A stretch of DNA of 64,000 nucleotides, taken from the NCBI GenBank assembly GCA_023417655.1, contig JAEZFD010000054.1, positions 62,001-126,000 of the forward strand. Reading direction: 5' to 3'. Positions within the stretch are counted from its first letter, which is position 1; each line of letters starts with the position of its first letter. The notes beneath the pieces were generated by a model, which did no database searches, was not told the origin of the DNA, and saw nothing but the letters and a program-made list of their open reading frames with translations. Below are positions 1 through 9,738 of the stretch, piece after piece. Both the position numbers and the translations under genes were made by a program. This DNA is from Planctomycetota bacterium. Lineage in GTDB: Bacteria; Planctomycetota; Planctomycetia; Planctomycetales; Planctomycetaceae.

Positions 1-521
1 AGACCAGTTTCATGGCCGCCGGGACCGGGCTGGGCATCGCCGCAGGGTGTGTCCTCGGAATGATTCTATCGAACGGGTTCTTTAATGCCCGACTGATCCG
101 CGTCGGCAGCCTCGGAATGTTCCTGGGATTAATCGCCCTCGCGTCACCGGGTCCATTTCACGGCACATTGCTGGGGGTTCCCGGGTCCGCGGCAATGTTG
201 ATCTGGCTCGGAATTTGTGCGGGACTCTATAATGTTCCGCTTCAGGTCGTGATTCAGGCTCGTGCTCCCGTCGAACATAAAGGACGGGTGATCGGTGCAA
301 TGAATCTGGCGAACTGGATTGGAATCTATTCCTCAGGTTTGATTTATAGCTTGGTCAATCCCCTCATCGAGACTTGGAAACTGCCGAATAATCTGTTGTT
401 TGGAGTCGGTGCCCTCTTCTTTTTGCCAATTATTCTGCTTTATCGTCCCCGTTCTGAAGCTCTGTCAGAAAGCCGGACACCGCAGATTGCCGGGGCCGCC
501 TCATCACCTGAACCAGCCTGA
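1..521 (+). CDS. MFS transporter, C-terminal part (5' truncated by window edge)
   Basis: The reading frame is open from base 3, so the gene begins upstream of the window. About 172 residues are visible. They contain at least four hydrophobic membrane segments and the stretch VVIQARAPVEHKGRVIGAMN, which resembles the late cytoplasmic loop of major facilitator transporters. The pattern is closest to LplT-like lysophospholipid carriers, which in planctomycetes are often fused to or placed beside acyltransferases. That substrate is an inference, because the N-terminal half is missing. The last 20 or so residues after the final helix are polar and Ser/Pro/Ala-rich, a normal cytoplasmic tail. It is the only + strand gene before the FHA gene and has no visible terminator. 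Confidence 0.8.
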   Translation, partial: TSFMAAGTGLGIAAGCVLGMILSNGFFNARLIRVGSLGMFLGLIALASPGPFHGTLLGVPGSAAMLIWLGICAGLYNVPLQVVIQARAPVEHKGRVIGAMNLANWIGIYSSGLIYSLVNPLIETWKLPNNLLFGVGALFFLPIILLYRPRSEALSESRTPQIAGAASSPEPA

Positions 522-862
522 ATAAAGCAGAAATCAGAGTAATTTGTATTCCTTCGGGCTCAATCAGCGCGTCGAAATTGTTGAAAGACTCAATTCAGCC
601 TGACGGAGACGGGCAAATTAAAAAGTAAAATCAATTGGAAGCGAATTCCCTTATTGACGACTTGAAAAACGGGTCCAAACTTAAGAGACCGAGTCTGTGT
701 CGCTCGTCATTCAATAAATGAAGGACGAAGGGTCACCCCAATTGGCGAGACAATTGGAAAAAGCAGAAGTTGATGCTTGAGGCGGAGGCCCGCATCAATT
801 CTCGATGAGGAGACGTTTGACAGGATAGTTACTCGTTTTTCGCTTGAATTGAAATTGGCCAG
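522..862. other. Intergenic region, no gene recognised
   Basis: This stretch is more AT-rich than its flanks and has no convincing reading frame. A perfect TTGACA lies at 817-822 in the right place for a -35 box of the FHA gene, but I find no good -10 hexamer 16-18 bases further on, so no promoter is called. Confidence 0.5.
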
Positions 863-1321
863 ATGATTGCTCAGCTTATTCCTGTAGATGGTTCTCCGCC
901 AATCTCGATCACTCGTGACGTTACTTTGGTGGGTCGCAAAAAAGAAATTTGCGACGTCATCCTCGACAGCAACAGCATCTCGAAGGTGCATTGCGCGATC
1001 GCCAAGACGGATGGCCTGCTCTTCTTTCGGGACCTTGGCAGCACGAATGGCACAAAGGTCAATGGTCAGCGCGTCATGCGAGGCGCCCTGTTACCCGGCG
1101 ACGAGTTATGCTTCGCCAATCTGAAGTTCCGCATTCATCTGGGTCCGGCAATTCCGGTTACCCCGTTGTCGCAGCGAACGGAAAAACTCAGAACCTTTTC
1201 GCCGACGCAGCGCACGAGCAATGGCGGCTTCAGCTTCGTGGCTCATGGCGAAGACATGCAGGTCGAGTCGGAACGTGACCAGACTCCCCCTGATCTCCCA
1301 AAGCTGAAAAACCCAGTCTGA
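863..1321 (+). CDS. FHA domain protein
   Basis: A 152-residue soluble protein whose first 90 residues form a forkhead-associated domain, a phosphothreonine-peptide binding module. The usual signature is present: Gly24-Arg25, Ser40 with His43 in the SxxH motif, Ser60-Thr-Asn62-Gly, and Asn67-Gly68. The remaining 60 residues are polar and probably disordered. There is no kinase, TM or secretion signal. The start is the first ATG giving a complete FHA fold; no strong Shine-Dalgarno precedes it. FHA proteins act as readers in Ser/Thr kinase signalling, and planctomycetes have many such kinases, but no kinase is adjacent. It is transcribed convergently with the thioredoxin-like gene, so its partner cannot be told from context. 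Confidence 0.88.
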   Translation: MIAQLIPVDGSPPISITRDVTLVGRKKEICDVILDSNSISKVHCAIAKTDGLLFFRDLGSTNGTKVNGQRVMRGALLPGDELCFANLKFRIHLGPAIPVTPLSQRTEKLRTFSPTQRTSNGGFSFVAHGEDMQVESERDQTPPDLPKLKNPV

Positions 1322-1512
1322 TAGATACCACGTGCGACTGCCGTCCGATGCGTGTGATACCGCGTGCCTCAGGCGCACTGCCGGGTGCGAGACACCTTCT
1401 TCCAGACCGCCCCTGACAAGCGTCACCCAGAGGCGCCGTGTCCGCGACGCCCCATGCAGCGAATCGAGCGCTCGCAAACGCTTTGCATGGCGCATCGGAG
1501 ATGCAAGCGGTT

Positions 1513-2070
1513 TCAGTCCTGATGCAGCTGGCGAAGTCTTGTTGAGGTTCGCAGCATCCACTGGATCCGCTCGAACTCATTCAGCCAGTCCTGAATCACT
1601 GACTTTGTGAGATCCTGATCCGCGCCCAATCCTGTCGGACAGCTGGCTCCGGCGAGCGACTGCACGACACTCCGGTACTTCGACAGAGTTCGATCGCCAT
1701 AACGTCCGCAGAACTGACCATCTTCACTCAGGAAGACAACACAGGGGACCCGTGCACCGCCACACGTTGTCAGAGCTGCTGCCAGTTCAGGAGCATCATC
1801 ACGGTCGGCATATCGAATCTGGATCACCGGAGCCGCAGCGGCAAAGTGTTCGAAGATCGGGCACTGATTCACGCAGTCGCCGCACCAGGTTCCTGCGAGG
1901 ACGAGAACTTTCATTTCGCGGGTGAAGCTCTTGAGCAGTTCGACCTGTTCTGCCGTCAGCGATACCTGATTTCCGAAGTCTTCCCAACGCCGAATCTGTT
2001 CTGAAGTACCGTACTTCGTCAGGAATTCGCGATAGGGAAGGGCCGTTTCAAAGGCTGCGGCAAAGTTCAT
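1513..2070 (-). CDS. Thioredoxin-family protein
   Basis: A 185-residue protein with a thioredoxin-like core. The redox motif is Trp62-Cys63-Gly-Asp-Cys66, followed by another Cys at 70, and the cis-proline is Pro109 in RVPC. WCGDC rather than WCGPC is typical of a thioredoxin-like subgroup found in Bacteroidetes and planctomycetes. About 50 helical residues precede the fold. No signal peptide or membrane segment is seen, so it is probably cytoplasmic. It lies 67 bases downstream of the DegT-type aminotransferase on the same strand and may be cotranscribed. Its substrate is not evident. Confidence 0.85.
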   Translation of the reverse strand: MNFAAAFETALPYREFLTKYGTSEQIRRWEDFGNQVSLTAEQVELLKSFTREMKVLVLAGTWCGDCVNQCPIFEHFAAAAPVIQIRYADRDDAPELAAALTTCGGARVPCVVFLSEDGQFCGRYGDRTLSKYRSVVQSLAGASCPTGLGADQDLTKSVIQDWLNEFERIQWMLRTSTRLRQLHQD

Positions 2071-2137
2071 CTCAGGCTCCGATGGAGTATCAATCAGATC
2101 GGTCGGCGACGCGAAACAGTCTGCATGACCGAGAGAA

Positions 2138-3355
2138 TCACTGATGAAGCTGCTTCAGAGATTCCGCCGGCCACTGCGACTTGAGTATCGTCGCGTGCTC
2201 TTGAATTCTGTCAAGCGCCTTCAGAAACAGGAGAGCAGCCTCTTTCCCTTTCAAGAGCTGGGGATGATGCAGCACGACGACCGCATCGTCGAGTTGTTCC
2301 GCGAAGCTCAATTCACCAGACACCCGGTATCTTCCCCTCGCATGAATTCGGTGAAGAGCACGAAACCCCAGGTCCAGCGCGATTCCTTCTGCTCGCATTG
2401 CATGGCAAAACTGATCCCGAGTCAGTCCGGCGAATCGAGAGGAATCGAACAGAAAGCCAACCTTGTAGAAATCGGGTTCAGAGTTCTTCACTGACATTGC
2501 GAACGGAATCAGCCCCATTCGCTGACTCAGGCCGAGACGAATGGCCTCAACGGCCTGTGAGCGCCGTTGTCGATCAGCAGGGAGACGTCGCCATTGCGGG
2601 AGCAGTACGGCGGCCTGCATCTCAGAGATCGGGTAAGCCAGATTCCCGCGTTGTTGATAGAGCCGCATCCGCTGTGCGATGTCATCTCGGTCGGTCATAA
2701 TCGCTCCCCCGCGACCGGACGTCACCAATTTTGACCCGCCAAAGCTGAGAACTCCCACATCTCCTGACGTTCCAGCAATTCGATTCGCAACGACGGCGCC
2801 GGTCATTTGACACGCATCTTCGAGGACCGGAATCCCCGCCTGATCGGCCAGTTCCCGCAGCTTGGGCATGTCGACCACAGAGCCATGCAGATGAGAAACC
2901 ACGATGGCTCGTGTCTTCGGAGTGATTGCGTCGGGAATGAGACCGAGGTCGATCTGCCCTGTCCTTGAGTCCACATCGACGAGAACCGGCTTCGCCCCCA
3001 GCAGACTGATGTTCGTGAGGTTCGCCTTAAAGTCATAAGCAGACAGAATGACTTCCGAATCCTGATTCACTTTCAGCCCCCGGAGCGCCAATTCAACGGC
3101 GGCGGTGCCACTACTGACGAGCACGACGTGACGGCACCGGTGAGTTTCCGCCAATGCGGCTTCCAGTCTTTCGACATGGCCGGCGTGATAACGTCCCCAA
3201 TCCCGTGTTGCGATCAGGTTCTGGATCGCAGCCGTGACCTCCTCGTCGGGAACAGGCCAGTCGGGAGGTCCTTCCGCCACAACGGGAGTTCCACCCAGAA
3301 TGGCCGGAAGATCATCAGAATTCCGGGATGACTCAGCATTACTCAAAGCCGACAT
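2138..3355 (-). CDS. DegT/DnrJ/EryC1/StrS family PLP aminotransferase
   Basis: A 405-residue fold-type I PLP enzyme. The internal aldimine lysine is Lys209 in SFGGSKLVTSGRGG. The cofactor-stacking region SSGTAAVELAL is at 81-91 and the PLP-nitrogen Asp at 180 in LEDACQ. Members normally transaminate nucleotide-linked keto-sugars for surface glycans or antibiotics, and some are regulators. Here no sugar-nucleotide dehydratase or epimerase lies beside it, so the sugar substrate is unknown. The start is the ATG at 3355. The gene is 67 bases from the thioredoxin-like gene and about 86 bases downstream of the FtsK-like gene, all on the minus strand, so the three may form one transcription unit. 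Confidence 0.85.
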   Translation of the reverse strand: MSALSNAESSRNSDDLPAILGGTPVVAEGPPDWPVPDEEVTAAIQNLIATRDWGRYHAGHVERLEAALAETHRCRHVVLVSSGTAAVELALRGLKVNQDSEVILSAYDFKANLTNISLLGAKPVLVDVDSRTGQIDLGLIPDAITPKTRAIVVSHLHGSVVDMPKLRELADQAGIPVLEDACQMTGAVVANRIAGTSGDVGVLSFGGSKLVTSGRGGAIMTDRDDIAQRMRLYQQRGNLAYPISEMQAAVLLPQWRRLPADRQRRSQAVEAIRLGLSQRMGLIPFAMSVKNSEPDFYKVGFLFDSSRFAGLTRDQFCHAMRAEGIALDLGFRALHRIHARGRYRVSGELSFAEQLDDAVVVLHHPQLLKGKEAALLFLKALDRIQEHATILKSQWPAESLKQLHQ

Positions 3356-3441
3356 GCGAGATTCGATCGATTCATCTGTCGAAGAGAGTGGCGAAATCGA
3401 GACGACTCATCCCGAGCGAAGTCATTGCAACGGAACCATGC

Positions 3442-6400
3442 TCACAGAATGGTGAACTGTTCCAGATCGGGAATGTCATCCGCCCCATTCTCACCATTCT
3501 CAGGGGAGGACTGCATCTGCTGGTGCAGCGAGCGTAACCAGTCGATGGGGGGGGTGCCATAAGGCCGAAACTTTTCGACGGCCCCCGTCTCTTCGCGATA
3601 GATCAGAGCACGATGAGTTCCCAGTCGAGAGGCGGCAGGGGAATCAATGAAATTGCTGGAATCGGCGGCGTTCATCTGAAACGCAACCCGCTGTTCCATT
3701 TCCTTCAAAGTTTGCCGTGAGAACCATCGCTCGACGTTGTTGCTGGAATCACACCAGATCACGGTATGAATCCCGACGCTCGGTCCACGCAGGAGAATGT
3801 CGGAAAACAGCTTACCCGGCTCGACAGGTTTGGCTTCACTCCCTCCAAGTCCGAAGCTCCCCATGCCGAAGTCATCTTCCACTTTGCGGAGATCGCGGAA
3901 CCGTGCGAGATTGAAGACCAACAGGAAGACTGGCGGTGCGTCTGGCTGTGGTTCATTCTCCCGCTGCTCAAGCAGGAGCGTAATTGCCTGCAACAGTCCG
4001 GCGGTCTCATTCGGGCGCACGAGCCGGATTTCGCTCTCATATTCCTGGCAGAGCTCCTCCCAGACCTGAGCTTCATCCGAGCCGGGGTGACTGCCGTCCA
4101 GCACGAATAATGATTGATCTTCCTGCGCCGCCGACATTGATGCAGCCAGCGTGACCGCAGCGGAAGTCATTAAGCCTTGAGCCGCTTCCGTGTCCTGCCC
4201 GACGAGCAGCAGGTGATTTCCATTTTGACGATGGAATGTCAGCGCCGTTGGCGGAGCGATCTCCACCGCATCGCCCAGCCAGATGGTGGGATAGAGAATG
4301 GGCTGGGAGCGGCTCTGGAAATCCCGTGCAAGTTCATCAACGTTCGGATTACGTCGCAGATCAGAGGGGATATTTCCTTCAAAAACCACCGTGGCGGGAA
4401 CGCCTCGAAGCCGACGGCGCAGCTCATGCTGCATCTGATTCAATGCCGCTTCTCGCTGCTGATCTGTGATCCATGCAATCTGAAACGGATGGTTCCCTTC
4501 CGGCATACCGTTGGCGTCATTGTAGATCGCTTCACCGGGACGAGTGAGCAGTCGGGCTGCCGAGTTATCTTCACTGAGGATCAGGTGAGCATCCGCCTCA
4601 CTGCACTGAAGTGCGACGCGAACGGCGACTTGTCCCAGAGTGCTTCGGGCGAGCGAATAGGCTCCGCCCAGCGTCTGTGATCCCAGAATGACATGAATTC
4701 CAAAAGCACGGCCCTGACGGACGAGCCGATCGAGATGGAGAGCCGCTGCCTGACCAATCTTGTCGTCTTCAACAAAGAACTCCTGAAACTCGTCAATCAC
4801 AAGCAAGATGCGGGGGAGCGGCTTGTCAGTTGCATTCCGATAACCGGCGATATCCTGAACTCCATGACGTCGGAACAGTTCTCCCCGTTCCTGCAGGATG
4901 TCACTGAGTCGCTGCAGTGCGCTGACTCCAAACTCCCGATCACTCTCAACGGCAATCACCTGCGCATGGGGCAAGTGATGCGTTGCATAGTCCTTGAATT
5001 CGACCCCTTTCTTGAAGTCGATCAGGAAGAAGTTGACCTCGTCCGGGCTGTATCGCAACGCGAGATTCGTAATGAGAATATGCAGGAACGTCGACTTTCC
5101 TGAGCCGGTCTTTCCTGCGACAAGCATGTGCTGAGACGTCCCTTTGCCCAGTCGCAACATCTGCAGCTTAGTTGCTCCGGCTCGGCCCAGCGGGATCGTA
5201 ATCTCGGATCGACTGTCGTCCGTCCAGAGTCGGTCTGTCGCGGGGCGAACTCGGTCGAAAGAAACTTCCACCTTGCGTGCGTCCTTAGACGCGTTGCCAA
5301 CCATCTTAACCAGTGAGGTGAAGACGTCACTCGGTGGAGGTGAATCGATCTTCAACGGCCATGGAGACCACTGCGAATCCACCGCACGATAGGCATTGTC
5401 CCGCCATTCGAAACGGGTCATCTTCTCTTCAATATCACTCAGCCGGAATTGGTGAGGCAGTTCTTTGTCTGCATCGCGGTGAAGCAGGGTATAGACACCG
5501 CACCGCGGACCGCTGTTGACGATGCTGACCAGCCTCCGGGCCGCGATTTCACTGAACTTCGACGGAAAATCGCTGATCACGAGAAAGTGATAGGGCTCGG
5601 CCACTTCACCTGCGGATTCGTTGTATTCCTCGATCGTCGGGAACTCGTTGCGCAGGTACTTCTGCAGCACGTTTTCCATGTGTTCCGTCAGATCGGCCAG
5701 GCGGGCTTCGATCTGATTCGCTTCCGTCCAGATCCGGTTAGTCACCAGCATCTCATCATAGTCGGCGAGATGCATGAACCCGCCAAAGCTCTCCCCGAGC
5801 CCGACAGGATCAATAATGGTGAAGCGGAGCTTCCCGGGCGGAAGCGACGTCAGCAGTCGCAGCATGAGCGTCTGCAATCCCGCGATCGCCTGCTGCCGCG
5901 ACTGAGAATTATGGGAAGTGAGCATCACTGACGCCCCCTGCGGAAAGGGAATCAGTGCCGGCACGTCATATTGGGTCTGCTCGATCTTCAGTTCGGCCTG
6001 TTCACTCAGCGCTTCAGGCCATTGCTTCAGGTCCAGCTCTGTTACGCCCATCCGCAGAACAGGTGGGATTCCAGAGGGCGGATTCCAGTTCGATTGAACC
6101 AGCTGATTCCAGGGACGAGAGACCTGTGCATCAAACTGAGTGACTTCCTGAATCTCTTGCGAAAGTTGACCAGCGGCCAGTCTCCAATCACGGACCATCT
6201 CGGTCCAATGATCCTGATGAACTCGACGCTGCTGCGAGACTGTGACCTCGAGTGATGACTCCAGCCGCTGCAGCTGATTCGACCAGCGGCCGCGAATCTC
6301 CTGATCCCGCTGGACGTATCGATTCTGGAGTTCTGTCTGTTCGGCAAGGCGACGTCTTTCGATCTCGTCTCGACGTTCTCGATGCCGTTTCTCCAGAGCT

Positions 6401-7446
6401 GAGATCTGGGTATCTCGTTGACTCTCGATCTGACTCAATTGATCTCGATAAGCGGCCTCGAACCGTTTCAGCGTCCGCTCTCGATCCCGCTCGACAACAC
6501 GTTGCTTGGCTTCAAATTCTCGCTCCTGTCGGGCGAGCTGATCAGCCGTCAGTTTCATCCAATGCTGGTGCAGCCATTCCGTTTCAGCGAGACCAACCTG
6601 CATCTGCCGTAATAGCTCAGACCGCCGGGACGAGCCTAACATCAGCAGAATGAGAACAATCAGGAGGCTGACAATGGCGCCCCCTGACACAGTCATGATC
6701 GTCCATGTCGATTGAAGCTGATCGGGCGCAATCCCAATCCAGGTCGGATCAACAAATGTGTGAATTGCTCCCGCAACCAGAGCGGTCAGGAGGAGAAACA
6801 GGACGAAAGGCCTCAATCCGACAAAGAGCCGAGGCAGTATCAATGACTTAAATTTCTGATGAGAACTCCGTACCAGATTCGAGGCCGTGCGAAAGCGAGT
6901 CGCAATGGCTTCGCGGTCCGGCTGAACCCGTTCAAATTCGGTCTCGACAGGCTCAGTAAAACCGAACTTTTCAAGGATGGGGGTAATGAGATCTCTGAGC
7001 GAATTCCACTCGTTTGTCTGGACTTCGCGACTCTTCAGGATCAGAGTACGGAACCGCTCAAACTCACGGGCCGGACTGTCCTCGGCTGTGTCATCTAGAA
7101 CAGAGGAGACCACCCAAGTACTGTCATGCTTCTGCTGGGAAATCGTTTGCAGCTCTCGATTCGCCCAATCGACAACCCGTTTCAGATTTTGACGATGTTC
7201 CTGGTCGAGTGATTCCAGCTCCTCGTCATAACGGGCGGTGATTGCTTCGTACTGCCTGCTGATTTCTGCCTGGAGTGTCGCGAGTTCCTGATTCAGTTCC
7301 TGCTGAGCTTCATTCAGCTGCTGGCGTTGTACGCGTTCCTGACGATCAATATCCGTCTGATGATGTCGGAGCGTCTCTTCCACCGTTCGCCGTCGTTCGA
7401 TGGCGAGCTGAAAGGCCGACAAGGCGGATTGAAGATCCGTCATCAT
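3442..7446 (-). CDS. Membrane-anchored FtsK/SpoIIIE (EssC/EccC-like) ATPase with coiled coils
   Basis: A protein of about 1334 residues. In order: a charged coiled coil (about 1-200), two adjacent membrane helices (about 215-270), a second long Glu/Arg/Gln-rich coiled coil (about 290-420), a degenerate nucleotide-binding-like domain (about 490-740), an intact FtsK/SpoIIIE ATPase and a second degenerate one. The Walker A motif GKTGSGKST has its lysine near residue 783. The Walker B is RILLVIDEFQEFF. The last domain keeps HLLLVGQ at the Walker A position without the GKS/T. Tandem ATPases with only some active, behind two TM helices, resemble EssC/EccC of type VII secretion. The N-terminal coiled coils differ from those proteins, and no ESX substrate, EccB/D or YukD-like gene is nearby. 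I start at ATG 7446, preceded by AGGGTG; a GTG at 7506 would add 20 residues. Confidence 0.8.
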   Translation of the reverse strand: MMTDLQSALSAFQLAIERRRTVEETLRHHQTDIDRQERVQRQQLNEAQQELNQELATLQAEISRQYEAITARYDEELESLDQEHRQNLKRVVDWANRELQTISQQKHDSTWVVSSVLDDTAEDSPAREFERFRTLILKSREVQTNEWNSLRDLITPILEKFGFTEPVETEFERVQPDREAIATRFRTASNLVRSSHQKFKSLILPRLFVGLRPFVLFLLLTALVAGAIHTFVDPTWIGIAPDQLQSTWTIMTVSGGAIVSLLIVLILLMLGSSRRSELLRQMQVGLAETEWLHQHWMKLTADQLARQEREFEAKQRVVERDRERTLKRFEAAYRDQLSQIESQRDTQISALEKRHRERRDEIERRRLAEQTELQNRYVQRDQEIRGRWSNQLQRLESSLEVTVSQQRRVHQDHWTEMVRDWRLAAGQLSQEIQEVTQFDAQVSRPWNQLVQSNWNPPSGIPPVLRMGVTELDLKQWPEALSEQAELKIEQTQYDVPALIPFPQGASVMLTSHNSQSRQQAIAGLQTLMLRLLTSLPPGKLRFTIIDPVGLGESFGGFMHLADYDEMLVTNRIWTEANQIEARLADLTEHMENVLQKYLRNEFPTIEEYNESAGEVAEPYHFLVISDFPSKFSEIAARRLVSIVNSGPRCGVYTLLHRDADKELPHQFRLSDIEEKMTRFEWRDNAYRAVDSQWSPWPLKIDSPPPSDVFTSLVKMVGNASKDARKVEVSFDRVRPATDRLWTDDSRSEITIPLGRAGATKLQMLRLGKGTSQHMLVAGKTGSGKSTFLHILITNLALRYSPDEVNFFLIDFKKGVEFKDYATHHLPHAQVIAVESDREFGVSALQRLSDILQERGELFRRHGVQDIAGYRNATDKPLPRILLVIDEFQEFFVEDDKIGQAAALHLDRLVRQGRAFGIHVILGSQTLGGAYSLARSTLGQVAVRVALQCSEADAHLILSEDNSAARLLTRPGEAIYNDANGMPEGNHPFQIAWITDQQREAALNQMQHELRRRLRGVPATVVFEGNIPSDLRRNPNVDELARDFQSRSQPILYPTIWLGDAVEIAPPTALTFHRQNGNHLLLVGQDTEAAQGLMTSAAVTLAASMSAAQEDQSLFVLDGSHPGSDEAQVWEELCQEYESEIRLVRPNETAGLLQAITLLLEQRENEPQPDAPPVFLLVFNLARFRDLRKVEDDFGMGSFGLGGSEAKPVEPGKLFSDILLRGPSVGIHTVIWCDSSNNVERWFSRQTLKEMEQRVAFQMNAADSSNFIDSPAASRLGTHRALIYREETGAVEKFRPYGTPPIDWLRSLHQQMQSSPENGENGADDIPDLEQFTIL

Positions 7447-7864
7447 AAATGACACCCTGATAGAGCGAGATCCCAAGACTTGAGGTAACTCAGTGGTAGT
7501 TTGCACATGAAATCGTGACCAGTGAGAAACACCTCTTCCACGGGCCTACTCATTTCGTTTCCCGTGGAACGACAACAAAAAGGCTTGCAACGACGATCAA
7601 AATATTCGGCTGCCAACACTCGGAATGAGACCAAAGGTCTCTCCAGTGAAAACGGGAACCCCCTTCGTCTCGCTACAAGTTGCGGATGGGAATTCTCCCT
7701 ATTCATCGATTCTGACACGACCAACGACTCCGAAGACATTGTATCGCATTCCTCGAGCGTGTGTCCTGCCGATGTCAGTTTCCCCAGAGCAGGTCGCAAC
7801 GAAAAGAGGCCTGCAGAGACGAACCCTGCAGGCCTTCTAAAAATTCAGATTTTCACACGAATCA
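7447..7864. other. Intergenic region between the FtsK-like gene and flgE
   Basis: It holds the upstream region of the FtsK-like gene and the flgE terminator. The open frames here have no protein-like character. No promoter is recognised with confidence. Confidence 0.5.
7805..7838 (-). terminator. Rho-independent terminator of flgE
   Basis: AGGCCTGCAG at 7807-7816 pairs perfectly with CTGCAGGCCT at 7826-7835 around a nine-base loop. Read on the minus strand, the hairpin lies about 30 bases after the flgE stop and is followed by a short T-rich run (CTCTTTTC). Confidence 0.7.
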
Positions 7865-9529
7865 CTATCGGATCAGATTCGTCAGTTCCTGCAGCAGATC
7901 GTTCGAGACCGTGATGGTTCGCGAGTTCGCAGAGAAGCCTCGCTGGGCCACAATCAGTCGCGTAAATTCGATCGCGATATCGACGTTGGACTGCTCCAGC
8001 TGACCGGCGCGGATGAGAGCGTTCCCGTTCGCTCCCCCGGCCCCCAGCTTCACGTCACCGCTCGCGAGACTGGATGTAAAGAAGTTGTCACCGATGGCGG
8101 TGAGCCCCTGCGGATTCCGGAAGTTCCCGATGGCGAGCTGAGCAATCGGAAACTGTGCGCCATTGCTCGCGATTCCCTGAATGATGCCGGAGGTTTCAAT
8201 CTGCACTGATGTGAGAATTCCGTTGGCATATCCATCCTGAGCGGCAGACGTCGATGGGTCTCCTGAGAAAGAGAACAGCCCGGCGCCAGGTGTATTTCCG
8301 CCAGTGAGGTCAATCGTAAAAGTCGTCGGTTCAGTCTGGCCGGTGAACCGGATACTAATTGTAGAATCCCCGCTTCCAGATCCAGTGCTGTGCGAGAAAG
8401 CACCATCGGATCCGAACGTGAGTCCAGTGTAGGTTCCATCAACGACAGTCCCGTTGACCGGATCAATAATTACCCGCATGTCCCAGGTGCCGTCGGCCTG
8501 TCTTTGAAACTCGTAGTTCACGGTATGCACGCCGCCGCTGGCGTCATAAATGGGCACCCCACCGCGAACAATCACACCCGCAGCACCTGTCCGACTCTCC
8601 AGGAACCGGTTGCTGCCGAAGGTTGCACCTCCGGCGTTCCCAGTGGCGTCAGTCATACTCAGGCTGAGGAACGATTTCCCGGTGCTATCCGCGGTGATGG
8701 CGAGTTTTCCGTCTGCACCCAGAGATGCGGTTGCACCAGACAGGTCTCCGTTGATCGCTGCTAGCAGGTCCGAAACAGTCGTGGTCGGTCCAACAGGAAA
8801 TGAAACGGAAAGAGAGCTGCCGTCCGCATTAGTTCCGCTGATTGAGATCGAATCCCCGGCTTGATAAGCCGTCGTCACAAAATCCAGATCGTTGATTAAC
8901 GTCGTCCCTGTCGCGGCGGTTCCACCGACCAGCCACGGATTGGTTGAGATCACCTGAGCCGTTGGCACCTGACCATTCGCAGGGAGATTCCCTGAAATGA
9001 AGGCGGTTGATGTCTGCCGTCCTGGAACGTTCGCTCCGAGCGGAATGTTGATGTTGGAGTTCCCGCCAATCTGGAAGGACGGAGCCCCTTCATTATTCTC
9101 GCCCAGGGCCCCGAAACGCTGTACCGGATATCCGGTTCCCGTATCAACCAGCATCCCATTCTTGTCGATCTGGAATGTGCCTGCGCGGGTGTAAAGATTC
9201 TGGGTGCCGTTGTTCAGAACGAAGTAGCCGTCGCCATCCAGAGCAAGATCCAGCTCATTTCCGGTCGACTGCATCCCTCCGCTGTTCATGCTTGTGCGAA
9301 TGCCAGCGAGCTTACTGCCTGTTCCGACCTGAAGCGGATTCGTCCCCCCTGAAACGCCCGGAACGCCACTGGAGCCGCCACGCAAAGTGTCATACATCAC
9401 GTCCGAAAAGACCGCTGTTTTCTGGCGATAACCAACAGTGTTGAGGTTGGCGAGATTGTTCCCGACCACCTCAATCATCTTCTGGTGAGATTGGAGCCCG
9501 GTCATCCCGGTCATCATTGCATTCGCCAT
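7865..9529 (-). CDS. flgE: Flagellar hook protein FlgE
   Basis: A 554-residue protein with the conserved rod/hook N-terminus (SHQKMIEVVGNNLANLNTVGY) and the matching C-terminal helix (RLIVAQRGFSANSRTITVSN). The FlgE/F/G core follows the N-terminus, with NELDLALDGDGYFVLNNG near residue 90. Between them is a long Gly/Ser/Thr-rich variable region of about 300 residues, which makes it longer than the enterobacterial protein of about 400. It polymerises outside the cell into the hook that joins rod and filament and is exported by the flagellar type III apparatus, which fits the absence of a signal peptide. AAGGGG precedes the ATG at a good distance. It is the last gene of the fliK-flgD-flgE run and ends at a terminator. 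Confidence 0.95.
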   Translation of the reverse strand: MANAMMTGMTGLQSHQKMIEVVGNNLANLNTVGYRQKTAVFSDVMYDTLRGGSSGVPGVSGGTNPLQVGTGSKLAGIRTSMNSGGMQSTGNELDLALDGDGYFVLNNGTQNLYTRAGTFQIDKNGMLVDTGTGYPVQRFGALGENNEGAPSFQIGGNSNINIPLGANVPGRQTSTAFISGNLPANGQVPTAQVISTNPWLVGGTAATGTTLINDLDFVTTAYQAGDSISISGTNADGSSLSVSFPVGPTTTVSDLLAAINGDLSGATASLGADGKLAITADSTGKSFLSLSMTDATGNAGGATFGSNRFLESRTGAAGVIVRGGVPIYDASGGVHTVNYEFQRQADGTWDMRVIIDPVNGTVVDGTYTGLTFGSDGAFSHSTGSGSGDSTISIRFTGQTEPTTFTIDLTGGNTPGAGLFSFSGDPSTSAAQDGYANGILTSVQIETSGIIQGIASNGAQFPIAQLAIGNFRNPQGLTAIGDNFFTSSLASGDVKLGAGGANGNALIRAGQLEQSNVDIAIEFTRLIVAQRGFSANSRTITVSNDLLQELTNLIR

Positions 9530-9679
9530 GGACGTTCCCCTTTATTACTGCGGAAGTTTTGAATTGGGTTGATTATGGGAATGACGCAGGTTCAAGAGGT
9601 CCGGCGTCGGTTAGAGTTCTTGTCGAAAGGATCACGTTGACTGTCTGGAGCGGCTGCTTCAGTAAAACGCCAGGCAAGA

Positions 9680-9738
9680 CGATCATCACCAGCCAGCCAG
9701 TCAGTCAGCATTCAGTCATGAGTCAATCAGCGGCTGGC
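9680..9738. repeat. CAGC/CAGT tetranucleotide-like repeat at the end of flgD
   Basis: Between flgE and flgD there is a run of near-tandem four-base units (AGCC AGCC AGTC AGTC AGC, then looser CAGTC and AATCAG copies) covering about 45 bases and reaching the flgD stop codon. Such runs can change length by slippage. Nothing shows a function. Confidence 0.4.

Noticed and set aside
817..845. Sigma-70 promoter for the FHA gene
   Set aside because: TTGACA is perfect but no acceptable -10 lies at normal spacing.
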